The notes below the pieces were generated by a model. It worked only from the letters and a program-made list of their open reading frames with translations. It did not search any database and was not told where the DNA came from. This document shows, one piece after another, positions 1 through 9,349 of a stretch of DNA of 64,000 bases. Source of the DNA: Thalassospira xiamenensis M-5 = DSM 17429 (GTDB lineage: Bacteria > Pseudomonadota > Alphaproteobacteria > Rhodospirillales > Thalassospiraceae); contig NZ_CP004388.1 in the NCBI RefSeq assembly GCF_000300235.2, positions 2,576,501-2,640,500 of the forward strand, written 5' to 3'. Numbering within the stretch: position 1 is the first letter of the stretch; each line of letters starts with the position of its first letter. Position numbers and translations under genes: made by a program.

Positions 1-444
1 AGCAAGTTCAACATCGACAACGATACCATTCGCCAGCTCGCCGAGCTGCTGGACGAGACCAACCTGACCGAGATCGAAGTTGCCGCAGGCGACAATCGCA
101 TTCGCGTCGCCCGTCAGGGCACCATGGTTGCAGCCGCTCCGGCTGCTGCACCGGTTGCGGCTCCTGCTGCGGCGGCTGCTCCGGCGGCACCTGCTGATGC
201 AGGTTCCCATCCGGGTGCTGTAAAATCGCCGATGGTTGGCGTGGTCTATTTCGCACCGGAACCCGGCGCTGCACCGTTTATTTCGGTCGGTTCCAGCGTT
301 TCCGAAGGCCAGACCCTGATGCTGATCGAAGCAATGAAGACCTTCAACCCGATCCGCGCGCCGAAATCTGGCAAAATCAGCCAGATCATCGCAACCGACG
401 GCCATCCGGTCGAGTATGACGAGCCGCTGGTCATTATTGAATAA
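1..444 (+). CDS. accB: Biotin carboxyl carrier protein of acetyl-CoA carboxylase, 5' truncated
   Basis: The reading frame is open from base 1, so the N-terminus lies outside the window; 147 residues are visible. It carries biotin between the biotin carboxylase and carboxyltransferase of acetyl-CoA carboxylase, the first step of fatty acid synthesis. The visible order is an N-terminal helix region, an Ala/Pro-rich mobile linker (about bases 124-215), then the biotinyl domain. The biotinylation motif EAMKTFNPI is present, with the acceptor lysine at bases 337-339. accC follows after 17 bases, the usual accBC operon, which supports AccB over any other biotinyl protein. Confidence 0.96.
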   Translation, partial: SKFNIDNDTIRQLAELLDETNLTEIEVAAGDNRIRVARQGTMVAAAPAAAPVAAPAAAAAPAAPADAGSHPGAVKSPMVGVVYFAPEPGAAPFISVGSSVSEGQTLMLIEAMKTFNPIRAPKSGKISQIIATDGHPVEYDEPLVIIE

Positions 445-461
445 GCCGGGGTAAACACCGC

Positions 462-1805
462 ATGTTCGACAAACTACTGATTGCCAACCGTGGCGAAATC
501 GCGCTGCGTATTCAGCGCGCCTGCCGCGAAATGGGCATCAAAACTGTCGCGGTGCATTCCACCGCCGATGCAGATGCCATGCATGTCCGCCTGGCAGACG
601 AAGCCGTCTGCATCGGCCCGGCAGCATCGAAAGACAGCTATCTGAATATTCCGGCGATCCTGTCGGCAGCCGAAATCACCGGGGCGGAAGCCATCCATCC
701 GGGTTACGGCTTCCTGTCGGAAAATGCCGACTTTGCCGCCATGGTCGAAGAACATGGCTTTGCCTTTGTCGGTCCGTCGGCGGAACATATCCGCATGATG
801 GGTGACAAGATCACCGCCAAACTCACAGCAGCAAAACTGGGCATTCCGGTTGTTCCGGGGTCGGACGGAGAAATCACCACCGTTGCCGAGGCGCAAAAAT
901 GCGCCAAGGAAATCGGCTATCCGGTTCTGATCAAGGCATCGGGCGGCGGCGGCGGTCGCGGCATGAAAGTGGTCGAGCGCGACGAAGACCTTGCCGAAGC
1001 CTTTTCCATGACCCGCAAGGAAGCATTGCAGAACTTTGGCAATGCCGCGGTTTATATGGAAAAGTACCTTGGCAAACCGCGCCATATCGAACTTCAGGTT
1101 ATCGGCGATTCCCACGGAAATGCCGTCCATCTGTTCGAACGTGACTGTTCGTTGCAGCGCCGTCACCAGAAAGTGCTTGAAGAAGCCCCTTCGCCAACGC
1201 TGACACCGGAAGAACGCGAACGTATCGGATCGACCGTTGCCAACGCGATGCGTGGCATGGGATATCGCAATGCCGGTACGATTGAATTCCTGTATGAAAA
1301 TGGCGAGTTCTATTTCATTGAAATGAACACCCGCCTGCAGGTCGAACATCCGGTGACCGAAGCCATTTCGGGCGTTGACCTTGTGCGTGAACAGATTCGC
1401 GTTGCCGCAGGCCTTGAACTGTCCTTTACACAGGAAGATCTGGAAATTCACGGCCATGCGATTGAATGCCGCATCAATGCCGAAGATCCGGAAACCTTTG
1501 TGCCGTCACCGGGCAAGATCAAGGAATATCATGCACCGGGCGGTTTGGGCGTTCGTGTCGATAGCGGTATCTATACCGGTTATTCGATCCCGCCCTATTA
1601 CGACAGCATGATTGCAAAGCTGATCGTGCATGGGCGTGACCGCGAAGAATGCATGATGCGCCTGCGCCGTGCCTTGGCCGAATATGCGATTGGCGGGATC
1701 AAAACCACCATTCCGCTGCATCAGAAGCTTTTGGCGCAGCCCGATATCCAGAAAGGTGATTACGACATTCACTGGCTGGAAAAATTCATGGGCATGAAGA
1801 AGTAA
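462..1805 (+). CDS. accC: Biotin carboxylase subunit of acetyl-CoA carboxylase
   Basis: At 447 residues this has the usual AccC length. It carboxylates the biotin on AccB using ATP and bicarbonate. The N-terminus [17 protein letters not shown] is the typical biotin carboxylase opening. A Gly-rich ATP-grasp loop ([11 protein letters not shown], near residue 160), the [12 protein letters not shown] segment and the active-site strand [14 protein letters not shown] are all intact. It lies directly downstream of accB and ends just before a strong terminator. A second biotin carboxylase in this window (38745-40748) is fused to a biotinyl domain and belongs to leucine catabolism; this short, unfused one fits AccC. 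Confidence 0.97.
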   Translation: MFDKLLIANRGEIALRIQRACREMGIKTVAVHSTADADAMHVRLADEAVCIGPAASKDSYLNIPAILSAAEITGAEAIHPGYGFLSENADFAAMVEEHGFAFVGPSAEHIRMMGDKITAKLTAAKLGIPVVPGSDGEITTVAEAQKCAKEIGYPVLIKASGGGGGRGMKVVERDEDLAEAFSMTRKEALQNFGNAAVYMEKYLGKPRHIELQVIGDSHGNAVHLFERDCSLQRRHQKVLEEAPSPTLTPEERERIGSTVANAMRGMGYRNAGTIEFLYENGEFYFIEMNTRLQVEHPVTEAISGVDLVREQIRVAAGLELSFTQEDLEIHGHAIECRINAEDPETFVPSPGKIKEYHAPGGLGVRVDSGIYTGYSIPPYYDSMIAKLIVHGRDREECMMRLRRALAEYAIGGIKTTIPLHQKLLAQPDIQKGDYDIHWLEKFMGMKK

Positions 1806-1822
1806 CCTTCTATATCCCGATC

Positions 1823-1858
1823 AAAAAACGGGGCTTCCTTTCGGGAGCCCCGTTTTTG
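1823..1858 (+). terminator. Intrinsic terminator of accBC
   Basis: A GC-rich stem AACGGGGCT / AGCCCCGTT with a short loop is followed by a run of T, 18 bases after the accC stop. The flanking A and T runs extend the stem, so it could also stop transcripts coming from the opposite lysE-type gene. Confidence 0.9.
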
Positions 1859-1889
1859 TTTGGGAATTTCCGTTAGCCCAGCAACGCCC

Positions 1890-2504
1890 CTAGCGAGAGG
1901 CGATGGCAACCGCCGCCCCGACCATCACCGTTGCACTGGTGCGGTTGGCGATTTTCATAGCACGTCGGCTGCGGATCAGGTGGCGCAGACGCGACGCCAT
2001 GAAAACCCATGTCAGGTCGACCGCGACCAGAACCACCATCAGGGCGACGGAAAGTTCGAACCAGCCAAACAGCGACACGGATGCCAGATCAATCACGGTT
2101 GGAACCAGCGCCATATAGAACAGCATGATTTTCGGATTGCCCATCGTCACCGTCATGCCCGCGATGAACATCCGAACACCGGATTTTGTATCGGGGATGG
2201 TTTCGGCATCGACATCAACAGACGCGTGCCACATCTTCCACGCCAGATACAGAAGATAGGCCACACCGACATATTTGATTATGGTGAACAGAAGATGGAA
2301 GCTGTTTGCGATGGCCGACAGGCCAAGTACGGCAAAGCTGAGCCAGATCAGTTCGCCAATCCACAATGCGACCAGAAACGGCAGGATATCGCGGTATCCG
2401 CGTGCAAGAACCCGGGCCACGAGTGCCGCAACACTTGGTCCCGGCGATCCTGATGCCACCAGCAACGCCCCGGCAAAAATAATCAGCGAAGAAATTTCGA
2501 GCAT
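1890..2504 (-). CDS. LysE/RhtB-family amino acid exporter
   Basis: This 204-residue membrane protein has the LysE/RhtB signature near the N-terminus (SGSPGPSVAALVARVLARGY) and about six hydrophobic segments, as the family does. Members export amino acids or their derivatives through the inner membrane. The paired sequence GNPKIMLFYMALVPT near residue 120 is the conserved second half motif. The substrate cannot be read from sequence. The gene stands alone, facing accBC and divergent from aat; no strong ribosome binding site precedes the ATG, so the start is supported mainly by homology at the N-terminus. Confidence 0.88.
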   Translation of the reverse strand: MLEISSLIIFAGALLVASGSPGPSVAALVARVLARGYRDILPFLVALWIGELIWLSFAVLGLSAIANSFHLLFTIIKYVGVAYLLYLAWKMWHASVDVDAETIPDTKSGVRMFIAGMTVTMGNPKIMLFYMALVPTVIDLASVSLFGWFELSVALMVVLVAVDLTWVFMASRLRHLIRSRRAMKIANRTSATVMVGAAVAIASR

Positions 2505-2660
2505 TTTACAATTCCGGCGCGAAAGAATTAATCATACATTTCGATTATCATGCCAAACATAGTCGATGGACTGCAAGCTGCTATCTTGTCAGAACAGTGC
2601 GCGTTCACATATGTAAACAGACGATTTGCAAACAGGACCGAAACCATTATCACCGCGATC

Positions 2661-3308
2661 ATGTCGAACCAACTGACCCCTGATCTGTTGATCCGTGCCT
2701 ATTCGGTCGGCCTGTTTCCCATGGCCGAAAGCCATGATGACCCGACCCTTTACTGGATTGACCCGGAATGGCGTGGCGTATTGCCGCTTGACGGCTTCCA
2801 CGTGCCCAGAAGCCTGCGCAAAGCGGTGCGCAAGGGGACATTCAAGGTCCATGTAAACAAAGCCTTTCCCGATGTCATTCGTGCCTGTGCGGAGCCAACC
2901 GACAGCCGGGATGATACCTGGATCAATGACAATATCCTTGATGCCTATTGCGCGCTTCACAAGATGGGGTGCGCCCATTCGATCGAGGCATGGCTTGATG
3001 GCAAGCTGGTTGGCGGTCTTTATGGCGTCAGCCTTGGGCAGGCGTTTTTTGGCGAAAGCATGTTTTCGCGTGCGACCAATGCATCAAAGGTGGCATTGGT
3101 GCATCTTGTCGCCCTTTTGCGGCAAGGCGGCTATACCCTGCTTGATACCCAGTTCGTCAATGATCACCTAAAACAGTTCGGGGTGGTCGAAATCCCACGG
3201 GAACGTTATCGTTCCGAACTTGCCCGCGCGCTTGCCGGACGGGCGAGCCTGCCGTTTGAAGCGGACCCCGAATTTATCGAACAGGTCTTGCAACAGGGCG
3301 ACCGCTAA
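2661..3308 (+). CDS. aat: Leucyl/phenylalanyl-tRNA--protein transferase
   Basis: Aat adds Leu or Phe from charged tRNA to proteins with N-terminal Lys or Arg, marking them for ClpS-ClpAP. The start at 2661 gives 215 residues and the typical opening [20 protein letters not shown]; the open frame runs further upstream, but that extension looks non-coding. Family motifs seen are [13 protein letters not shown], the [16 protein letters not shown] core and the [15 protein letters not shown] tail. No clear ribosome binding site is visible. The partners clpS and clpA lie about 7-10 kb away in this window. A GNAT gene follows. Confidence 0.95.
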   Translation: MSNQLTPDLLIRAYSVGLFPMAESHDDPTLYWIDPEWRGVLPLDGFHVPRSLRKAVRKGTFKVHVNKAFPDVIRACAEPTDSRDDTWINDNILDAYCALHKMGCAHSIEAWLDGKLVGGLYGVSLGQAFFGESMFSRATNASKVALVHLVALLRQGGYTLLDTQFVNDHLKQFGVVEIPRERYRSELARALAGRASLPFEADPEFIEQVLQQGDR

Positions 3309-3378
3309 CACCTGCCCGCGCCATGTTTTATCCCCTGCCCCGCGCGGGCTTGTTCCCCACGAAAGACTGATCGTTACA

Positions 3379-3861
3379 ATGCAGATACGCCCCGCCACCC
3401 AGAATGATGTCGCGAAAATCCTTGAAATCGTTGCCCCGATCCTTCGGGCCGGTGAAACCTATGTCATGCCCACCGATATGACCGACACGGATGTGTTGGC
3501 CTATTGGATGGGCGCGGACAGGGAAACCTTCGTTGCCGAGGAAGACGGGCAGATTGTTGGCACCTATTACCTGAAGGCCAATCAGCCGGGCAATGGTGCC
3601 CATGTCGCCAATTGCGGCTATATGACCGCCCCCGATGCGGGCGGGCGCGGGATTGCGCGGCGAATGTGCGAAGACTCGCTGATCCGTGCAAGGGATCGGG
3701 GCTTCAAGGCAATGCAGTTCAATTTCGTCATCGCCAGCAACAAGGCCGCGGTGCATCTTTGGCCGCAGCTTGGCTTTGAAATTGTCGGGCGTTTGCCCGG
3801 TGCCTATATGCACCCGACACACGGCGAAACCGACGCACTGATCATGTATCGCAAACTATAA
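3379..3861 (+). CDS. GNAT family N-acetyltransferase
   Basis: This 160-residue protein opens with MQIRPATQNDVAKILEI, the usual GNAT first strand and helix. The acetyl-CoA binding loop is seen as GGRGIARRMCEDSL (about residues 92-105), and a typical late segment is NKAAVHLWPQLGFEIVGRLPGA. It resembles the YhhY/Pat-like acetyltransferases that modify small molecules or amines, but the acceptor cannot be predicted. The start is set at the ATG matching the GNAT N-terminus; the open frame extends upstream without coding character. It may be co-transcribed with aat, 70 bases upstream. Confidence 0.88.
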   Translation: MQIRPATQNDVAKILEIVAPILRAGETYVMPTDMTDTDVLAYWMGADRETFVAEEDGQIVGTYYLKANQPGNGAHVANCGYMTAPDAGGRGIARRMCEDSLIRARDRGFKAMQFNFVIASNKAAVHLWPQLGFEIVGRLPGAYMHPTHGETDALIMYRKL

Positions 3862-3898
3862 GAAAAGGGCGGAAACAATGATGTTTCCGCCCTTCTCA
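3862..3898. terminator. Bidirectional terminator between GNAT gene and serA
   Basis: Stem GGGCGGAAAC / GTTTCCGCCC with a 6-base loop, flanked by AAAA on the left and a weak T-rich stretch on the right. It lies between two convergent stop codons and can serve both genes. Confidence 0.8.
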
Positions 3899-3928
3899 GT
3901 TTGATTGCATTGCGCAACTATAGATAGA

Positions 3929-5170
3929 TCAGAACAGGAAGCGAACCCGAAGCGTACCGTCGATGGCTTCGAGTTCCTTGCGGATGCCAAGCCCCGGCTG
4001 GATTTCCTCGTCGACTTCGACAACCACGTAACCCACGCCGCCTTCGGAACGCAGATACTGACCGCTGATATTCATGCCACGCGTTGCAAACACGTCGTTG
4101 ATTTTCGACAGAACGCCCGGAACGTTGCGATGAATATGCATGAAGCGGGTGTGCTTGCGATCCTTGACCGGCAGCGAAACTTCCGGGAAGTTGACCGCAC
4201 CCAGCGTCGACCCGTTATCGGAATAGGTGATCAGCTTGTCGGCAACTTCGACACCGATATTTTCCTGTGCTTCCTGGGTGGAACCACCGATATGCGGGGT
4301 CAGGATCACGTTCGGCATACCGCGAAGCGGGCTCTGGAATTCCTCGTCCTTGCCCGCAGGCTCGACCGGGAACACGTCAAGGGCTGCACCGGCCAGATGG
4401 CCGCGTTCCAAGGCCGCAGCAAGGTCTTCGATCACGATGACATTGCCACGTGCCGCGTTGATCAGGTGCGCCCCCGGCTTCATCTTGGCGATTTCGGTCG
4501 CGGTGATCATGTTTTTGGTCTGTTCGTTGGCCGGAACATGCAACGAAACGACATCAGATTTCGCCAGCAATTCATCCATCGAACTGCACGAGGTGGCATT
4601 ACCCATCGCAAGCTTGTTGATCACATCATAATAAATGACGTTCATGCCAAGCGATTCCGCCAGAACCGACAGCTGCGATCCGATATGACCATAGCCGATG
4701 ATGCCCAAAGTCTTGCCGCGCGCCTCGTACGAGCCCTTGGCATTTTTAAGCCAGCCACCGGCATGGGCAGCCTTGTCACGCTGCGGGATACCGCGCATCA
4801 GCATGATGATCTGACCCAGAACCAGTTCGGCGACCGAACGGGTATTGGAATAAGGCGCATTGAAGACCGGAATACCGCGCATCGCAGCGGCTTTCAGATC
4901 AACCTGATTGGTGCCGATACAGAAACAACCGATAGAGGTCAGCTTGGGTGCAGCGTCGATGACTTCTTCGGTCAGTTTGGTGCGGGAACGGATGCCCAGA
5001 AAATGCGCTTCGGAGACGACGGATTTCAGTTCATCCGCATCCAGAGCAGCAGGGTAGTGGTCGACATTTGAGTAGCCGGCCTCTTTGAACATCTTTACAG
5101 CGTTTTCATGGATACCTTCGAGCAGGACGATCTTGATCTTGTCCTTCTCCAACGAAAGCTTGCTGTTCAC
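3929..5170 (-). CDS. serA: D-3-phosphoglycerate dehydrogenase
   Basis: SerA oxidises 3-phosphoglycerate to 3-phosphohydroxypyruvate, the first step of serine synthesis. The protein reads SLEKDKIKIVLLEGIHENA at its start, closely matching the E. coli-type SerA. Seen in order are the NAD-binding GIIGYGHIGSQLSVLAESLG, the catalytic Arg in NAARG, the Glu/His dyad region (TPHIGGSTQEAQENI) and a C-terminal ACT domain. The start is set at a GTG at 5170 because AAGGA lies 10 bases upstream and this gives 413 residues, close to the 410 of E. coli. An upstream in-frame ATG at 5209 has no such site. This is the short, ACT-only type of SerA. Confidence 0.94.
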   Translation of the reverse strand: MNSKLSLEKDKIKIVLLEGIHENAVKMFKEAGYSNVDHYPAALDADELKSVVSEAHFLGIRSRTKLTEEVIDAAPKLTSIGCFCIGTNQVDLKAAAMRGIPVFNAPYSNTRSVAELVLGQIIMLMRGIPQRDKAAHAGGWLKNAKGSYEARGKTLGIIGYGHIGSQLSVLAESLGMNVIYYDVINKLAMGNATSCSSMDELLAKSDVVSLHVPANEQTKNMITATEIAKMKPGAHLINAARGNVIVIEDLAAALERGHLAGAALDVFPVEPAGKDEEFQSPLRGMPNVILTPHIGGSTQEAQENIGVEVADKLITYSDNGSTLGAVNFPEVSLPVKDRKHTRFMHIHRNVPGVLSKINDVFATRGMNISGQYLRSEGGVGYVVVEVDEEIQPGLGIRKELEAIDGTLRVRFLF

Positions 5171-5398
5171 GGCGCACCATCCTTTTCTTTGCGAGGGCGA
5201 CACGGGCATTTCCCGAGCCGTAGGGCCGTAACGTTACGCGCCCTTGGCCCAATGAAATAGGGCCTAAGGCAACGTCCGTCAAAGGCTTTCCCTTGCGCAA
5301 ACATGCAATGCGCCTATCTTCTGAACGCATATACCGGCTATTGCGTATAGAATGCAGGCCCGAACGGCGACCAAGGATTGAACACAGGGGACCCCATC

Positions 5399-6547
5399 TT
5401 GCCTGCCGAGATAAGAACCGTTACCGATATCCATAAAATCGGCGAAGCCGACTGGGACAAATGCGCAGGCACGGCGAACCCGTTTGTCAGCTTTGCCTTT
5501 CTTTCCGCAATGGAAGATAGTGGCTCGGCCAATGCCGATACCGGTTGGCAACCCTTTCATCTGGTGGTTACCGATGATGACGATACGGTTGCCGGGATTG
5601 TGCCGCTTTATGTCAAATCGCATTCCTATGGCGAATATGTCTTCGACTGGAGCTGGGCGGAAGCCTATGAGCGGGCGGGTGGACGGTATTATCCGAAATT
5701 ACAGGCCGCCGTACCCTTTTCACCGGTTCCGGGCCCGCGGCTTCTGATACGGTCCGATCATCCAGCCCCTGAGCGCGTTCGCACACTTCTGATTGGTGCG
5801 CTTTGTGCCCTGCCCGAACGGCTTGGCATTGCCAGCCTGCATGTAACGTTTTGCAGTGGCGATGAAAGCCGGGCGATGCAAGATGCCGGATTTCTTCCGC
5901 GAACCGGCATTCAATATCACTGGTACAATCGTGGTTACGACAGTTTTGACGATTTCCTTGGCGCGCTGAATTCGCGCAAACGCAAAAATCTGCGCAAGGA
6001 ACGCAAACAGGTGCGCGATGCGGGATACAGCTTTGAAGTTCTATCGGGTGATGACCTTAAAGCCGCCCATTGGGACCGGTTTTATGCCTTTTATCACGAC
6101 ACATCGGATCGCAAATGGGGGCAGGCCTATTTAACGCGGGAGTTCTTTGATCTTCTGCATGAACGGGTCCGGGACCGGACCGTTTTGGTGGCTGCCTTTC
6201 GTGACGGCGACATGGTTGCCGGGGCGCTCAACCTGATCGGCACGGAAACCTTATACGGACGCAACTGGGGCACTGTTGACCGGACCCCGCTTTTGCATTT
6301 CGAGACCTGTTACTATCAGGCGATCGATATCGCGATTGAACGCGGCCTTAAAACGGTTGAGGCCGGGGCACAGGGTGAACACAAAATCCAGCGTGGCTAT
6401 GAACCGGTTCTGACCCATTCGGCACATCTGATTGCCGATGCCGGTTTACGCACTGCCGTGGCCCGTTTTCTGGATCAGGAACGCCATCATATCGCGCAGG
6501 ATCGCGAATTTATCGTGGCCGAACACAGCCCGTTCAAACAGGAATGA
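5399..6547 (+). CDS. FemAB-like GNAT-fold protein (peptidogalycan family)
   Basis: About 382 residues with the features of the PF04339 family of FemAB-like acyltransferases: DWDKCAGTANPFVSFAFLSAMEDSG near the start (shown in part), AFLPRTGIQYHW-like central region, NSRKRKNLRKERKQV, and EAGAQGEHKIQRGYEPVLTHSAH near the end. The family is widespread in proteobacteria and has no firm function; a role in transferring acyl or aminoacyl groups is inferred from the FemAB fold. I prefer the TTG at 5399 because AGGGGA sits 7 bases before it. A TTG at 5378 is also in frame, but its AAGGA touches the codon. It is transcribed alone. Confidence 0.82.
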   Translation: MPAEIRTVTDIHKIGEADWDKCAGTANPFVSFAFLSAMEDSGSANADTGWQPFHLVVTDDDDTVAGIVPLYVKSHSYGEYVFDWSWAEAYERAGGRYYPKLQAAVPFSPVPGPRLLIRSDHPAPERVRTLLIGALCALPERLGIASLHVTFCSGDESRAMQDAGFLPRTGIQYHWYNRGYDSFDDFLGALNSRKRKNLRKERKQVRDAGYSFEVLSGDDLKAAHWDRFYAFYHDTSDRKWGQAYLTREFFDLLHERVRDRTVLVAAFRDGDMVAGALNLIGTETLYGRNWGTVDRTPLLHFETCYYQAIDIAIERGLKTVEAGAQGEHKIQRGYEPVLTHSAHLIADAGLRTAVARFLDQERHHIAQDREFIVAEHSPFKQE

Positions 6548-6565
6548 ACCGGCAGCTCCGCCAAG

Positions 6566-6600
6566 CAAAAAGGAGCACGATGCATCAGCATCGCGCCCCT
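6566..6600 (-). terminator. Intrinsic terminator of the 6.6-8.9 kb chemoreceptor operon
   Basis: Read on the minus strand, GGGGCGCGATGC and GCATCGTGCTCC form a stem with G-U pairs and a 4-base loop, followed by TTTTT. It lies 29 bases after the chemoreceptor stop codon. Confidence 0.8.
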
Positions 6601-6628
6601 TCCTGACTGCCCAACCAACTCAGTATTT

Positions 6629-8311
6629 TTAGACGGCTCTGACGTCGTTCAGGAAGCCATTTACATGGCTTCTCAGCTCATCATTGGCGGCCGCAAGACG
6701 ACCGACACAGTCAAGCTGACCATTCGAAAGATCACCGCTTTCGGTTGTGGCCAGGGCAACACTTTTCACCGCATTTGAAATCGCGACGTTGCCATTGGCA
6801 GCCCCTTCGACACTGCGTGAAATTTCTTCGGTTGCAGCGCCCTGCTCTTCCACCGCACTGGCAACAACCGACATCAGTTCATCAATTTGATGAATGGTTT
6901 CGGCAAAGCCGCGAACGGCTTCGGCGGCGGCACCGGTTTCACCCTGCATTTCGGTAATTTTCGCAGTGATCTGTTCGGTTGCCTTCACCGTCTGGGCAGC
7001 AAGGTTTTTGACTTCCCCCGCCACCACCGCAAAGCCCTTGCCTGCATCGCCGGCACGTGCGGATTCAATTGTCGCGTTAAGTGCCAGCAGGTTTGTCTGA
7101 TCAGCAATGTCGCTGATCAGGCTGACAACTTCACCAACACTTTGCGCCGCTTCGTTCAGCATTTCGACACGCTGATTGGTGCGTTCGGTTTCCGCAACGG
7201 CATGCTGGGTAATTTCGGTAACACGTGCGATCTGCGATGCGATTTCAGAAATCGACGCGGAAAGCTGCGCGGTTGCCGATGCAACGGTTTCGATGTCTCC
7301 CGATGATTCTTCGGCCTGCTCTGCCACACTTTTCGCATCCTGATTGGCGCGAACCGAATGTGACGAAAGCGTTTCCGATGCACTGCGGACTTCGTCCAGC
7401 GCAACATTAACCGCCGAAAGAACTTCCTGGATTTTATGATCGAAACCGGCAGTCAGTGTACCCATACGCTTGCTGCGTTCGATCTGGCGTTCGGCTTCAA
7501 TCCGTTCCTGTTCGGCCATCCGGGCACGTTCACGGGCGTTTTCACGGAACACTTCAAGCGATTTGGCCATCGCCCCCACTTCGTCGGCGCGCTTCATATC
7601 AAGGATTTCGATATCAAGGTTGCCAGATGCCAGACTTCCCATCGCATCCGTCATCTTGCGGATCGGTGTCGCAATAAGGCGCGACAACGTGCCACCAAAC
7701 AATGCCGCCATGGCGATCAGCAAAACAACACCAATGCCCAGTGTGGTCTGGAACAGCATCATGGCCCGTTCGACACGGTTTTCGACATCCAGGTTCATCT
7801 GGTCGATATTTTCTGCCAGTTCCAGGGCAATCTTCGATACGCTGTCAGACAATTCACGCGGTTCGCCGGAAGCTTCAATCGCGCGCGCATGGTTGACGGT
7901 CAGGTAATGACGCATCAGTTTCGCCTGCTCGCTGGCGATCTCTTCCCAGCGATAAATTGCGCTGTCCATCTGTTCGATAAGATCGGCAATTGTCGGGTTA
8001 ATCGTCGCGTAAGCTTTCAGAACATCGGTGCGGGTATCGATTTCAGCCAGCGATTCCTGATAACTTTCAAGTCCGGTCCGGTCACCGGTTGTCAGGAAAT
8101 AAACCAGTTCCTGACGCGCCATCAGATAAGAGCGGTCCAGGTTGCGATAGTCGCGTTCGAAATCAGAAAGATAATCACGTTGATCATTGGCAGACTTGAC
8201 CTGGAAAGTCGCAAACATCCCAGCACCCGCAACCATCAGGATGACTACAATCATCACAGCAAAGCAGGTCGTCAGCTTGGCTGGTATGGAAAGGTTTTTG
8301 AAGAAGTTCAT
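6629..8311 (-). CDS. Methyl-accepting chemotaxis protein (4-helix-bundle sensor, HAMP)
   Basis: A full-length 560-residue chemoreceptor. Residues 8-32 are a membrane segment, about 33-188 a helical periplasmic sensor region (four-helix-bundle type), about 189-212 the second membrane segment, then HAMP (with [19 protein letters not shown]) and the cytoplasmic signalling helices. The highly conserved hairpin tip is seen as [20 protein letters not shown]. No C-terminal CheR-binding pentapeptide is visible. GGGAG lies 7 bases before the ATG. It starts 12 bases after the stop of a secreted sensor-like gene, so the two form an operon and the secreted protein may feed it a signal. Confidence 0.94.
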   Translation of the reverse strand: MNFFKNLSIPAKLTTCFAVMIVVILMVAGAGMFATFQVKSANDQRDYLSDFERDYRNLDRSYLMARQELVYFLTTGDRTGLESYQESLAEIDTRTDVLKAYATINPTIADLIEQMDSAIYRWEEIASEQAKLMRHYLTVNHARAIEASGEPRELSDSVSKIALELAENIDQMNLDVENRVERAMMLFQTTLGIGVVLLIAMAALFGGTLSRLIATPIRKMTDAMGSLASGNLDIEILDMKRADEVGAMAKSLEVFRENARERARMAEQERIEAERQIERSKRMGTLTAGFDHKIQEVLSAVNVALDEVRSASETLSSHSVRANQDAKSVAEQAEESSGDIETVASATAQLSASISEIASQIARVTEITQHAVAETERTNQRVEMLNEAAQSVGEVVSLISDIADQTNLLALNATIESARAGDAGKGFAVVAGEVKNLAAQTVKATEQITAKITEMQGETGAAAEAVRGFAETIHQIDELMSVVASAVEEQGAATEEISRSVEGAANGNVAISNAVKSVALATTESGDLSNGQLDCVGRLAAANDELRSHVNGFLNDVRAV

Positions 8312-8323
8312 TGTCCGTCTCCC

Positions 8324-8941
8324 TTACAACTGCTGACGACGCGCGAGTTCATTAAGATTGACCTCGATCGTGACGGCACCGATTGGTGCCCCTTGCTGAT
8401 CGCTCATGGTCATATTGAGCTGCGAACGCCAGGTGTCGGATTCTTCGTTATATTCAGCTTCATCAATGAAGACGGCGTTGGCTCCGTTGGGGAAGGTGTT
8501 TTTGAACTTGGCCTCGTCCCCCTGCCAGAAATCGGAAGTGATCGAGCTTTGCCCGACATTGAGGCCGACAGCGTCCATGACAAATATTTCGGCAAACAAT
8601 CCGCCGGAACGCGCCTGGATCTGCGTCAGATAACTGGAAAGAGGATTGGTCAGAATGGCTGCGACCAGCGGCTGGTCCTCGGCTTCGCGTTCCGCCACCC
8701 ATTGTTTGTCGGCCGCATCGATCTGATCCTGCGTCATACCTTTGCGCAACCGGTTCTGCGACGAGATTGAAAGTTCGACCACCGGATTTGCAAGCCATTC
8801 CCGAACATCACGGATCGTGTCATCCGTAATCAACTGGTCCGGTGCCCCGGGCAAATCTGACTTGGCATTGGCGGCAGTGACACCAAACGAAGTGCCAATC
8901 ATCAGACCCGTCACCAGAACAAGGTGTTTTGTTATCTTCAT
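8324..8941 (-). CDS. Secreted Cache/PDC-like sensor protein, partner of chemoreceptor
   Basis: A 205-residue protein with a clear signal peptide (cleavage likely after TAANA, about residue 26) and no other membrane segment. The rest looks like an extracellular PDC/Cache sensor domain: EIFVMDAVGLNVGQSSITSD is the typical strand-turn-strand with an acidic ligand-pocket residue, followed by a WQGDEAKF turn and a C-terminal strand APIGAVTIEVNLNEL. Such domains normally sit inside receptors; here it is free in the periplasm. It is the first gene of an operon with the chemoreceptor (12-base gap). I infer that it binds a ligand and docks on that receptor, but no ligand can be named. Confidence 0.78.
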   Translation of the reverse strand: MKITKHLVLVTGLMIGTSFGVTAANAKSDLPGAPDQLITDDTIRDVREWLANPVVELSISSQNRLRKGMTQDQIDAADKQWVAEREAEDQPLVAAILTNPLSSYLTQIQARSGGLFAEIFVMDAVGLNVGQSSITSDFWQGDEAKFKNTFPNGANAVFIDEAEYNEESDTWRSQLNMTMSDQQGAPIGAVTIEVNLNELARRQQL

Positions 8942-8986
8942 AACCCTTCCTACCCCTCCGTATGCAAATACTATCCCTTGGTATAG

Positions 8987-9014
8987 ATTATACAGAGAAA
9001 AATCTGTTCATCAA
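8987..9014 (-). promoter_or_regulatory. Sigma-70 promoter of the sensor/chemoreceptor operon
   Basis: On the minus strand TTGATG (-35) and a perfect TATAAT (-10) are separated by 16 bases, about 45-70 bases before the sensor-gene ATG. It is the best match to the housekeeping consensus in this interval. Confidence 0.65.
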
Positions 9015-9064
9015 CTACTTTTAGACGCAGGAAAATATATACAAACACGCATACATTACCCGAT

Positions 9065-9080
9065 ATCCCCATATGGGGAT
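9065..9080. promoter_or_regulatory. Perfect 16-bp palindrome, candidate operator
   Basis: ATCCCCATATGGGGAT is a perfect palindrome. It lies about 50 bases upstream of the -35 box of the sensor/chemoreceptor promoter and 50 bases past the sRNA terminator. Its position suits an activator site; the binding protein is unknown. Confidence 0.45.
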
Positions 9081-9128
9081 GCCAGTTAAGCCATTGGAGG
9101 GCTGGATGATAAGAAAAGGGGGACAAAA

Positions 9129-9237
9129 GAAAAAAGCGGCGGAAAAACCGCCGCTGAGTTTGGTTGGGACACGAGCAAACTGCAGAAGATTACGTTGTTC
9201 CAGGCGCAAGATGCGCCCCTGCAAAGAACAACTGTCC
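9129..9237 (-). ncRNA. Candidate small RNA with intrinsic terminator
   Basis: About 109 bases with no open reading frame but marked structure. The predicted 5' end GGACA can pair with TGTCC some 65 bases on. Inside, GTTGTTC pairs with GAACAAC (9226-9232 and 9194-9200), and within that GGCGC pairs with GCGCC over a 5-base loop. The 3' end is a textbook terminator: AGCGGCGG, loop TTTTT, CCGCCGCT, then TTTTTT. A -24/-12 promoter match just upstream predicts a start within a base or two of the GGACA. I do not recognise a known RNA family; it could also be an untranslated leader, but the terminator lies well before the next gene's own promoter. Confidence 0.6.
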
Positions 9238-9247
9238 GATCACCCAT

Positions 9248-9265
9248 ATGCATAGGGTGTGCCAG
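9248..9265 (-). promoter_or_regulatory. Sigma-54 (-24/-12) promoter upstream of the candidate sRNA
   Basis: On the minus strand the sequence CTGGCACACCCTATGCAT keeps the CTGGCAC element, the invariant GG and GC with exactly 10 bases between them, and TGCA at the -12 element. Only the T of TTGC is replaced by A. Counting from the GC at -13/-12 puts the start at 9237-9238, which is where the structured RNA begins. Confidence 0.55.
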
Positions 9266-9349
9266 TTTTTGGCATCATCTTAAAATCGCAGAATTTGGCC
9301 GATTATTGATTGAAAAAACTCTGATAAGACAACTACTTCAAAATTAATT

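Noticed and set aside
474-1457. Long antisense open frame within accC
   Set aside because: It mirrors the accC codons in the opposite frame, has no ribosome binding site and reads as a low-likelihood protein. It is a shadow of a GC-rich third position.
3905-5071. Long open frame on the plus strand across serA
   Set aside because: It lies fully over a firmly identified serA on the other strand and has no family likeness.
9073-9255. Sixty-residue plus-strand frame across the sRNA locus
   Set aside because: No ribosome binding site, and the Lys-rich stretch comes from the terminator's A run. The structured RNA on the minus strand explains the bases better.
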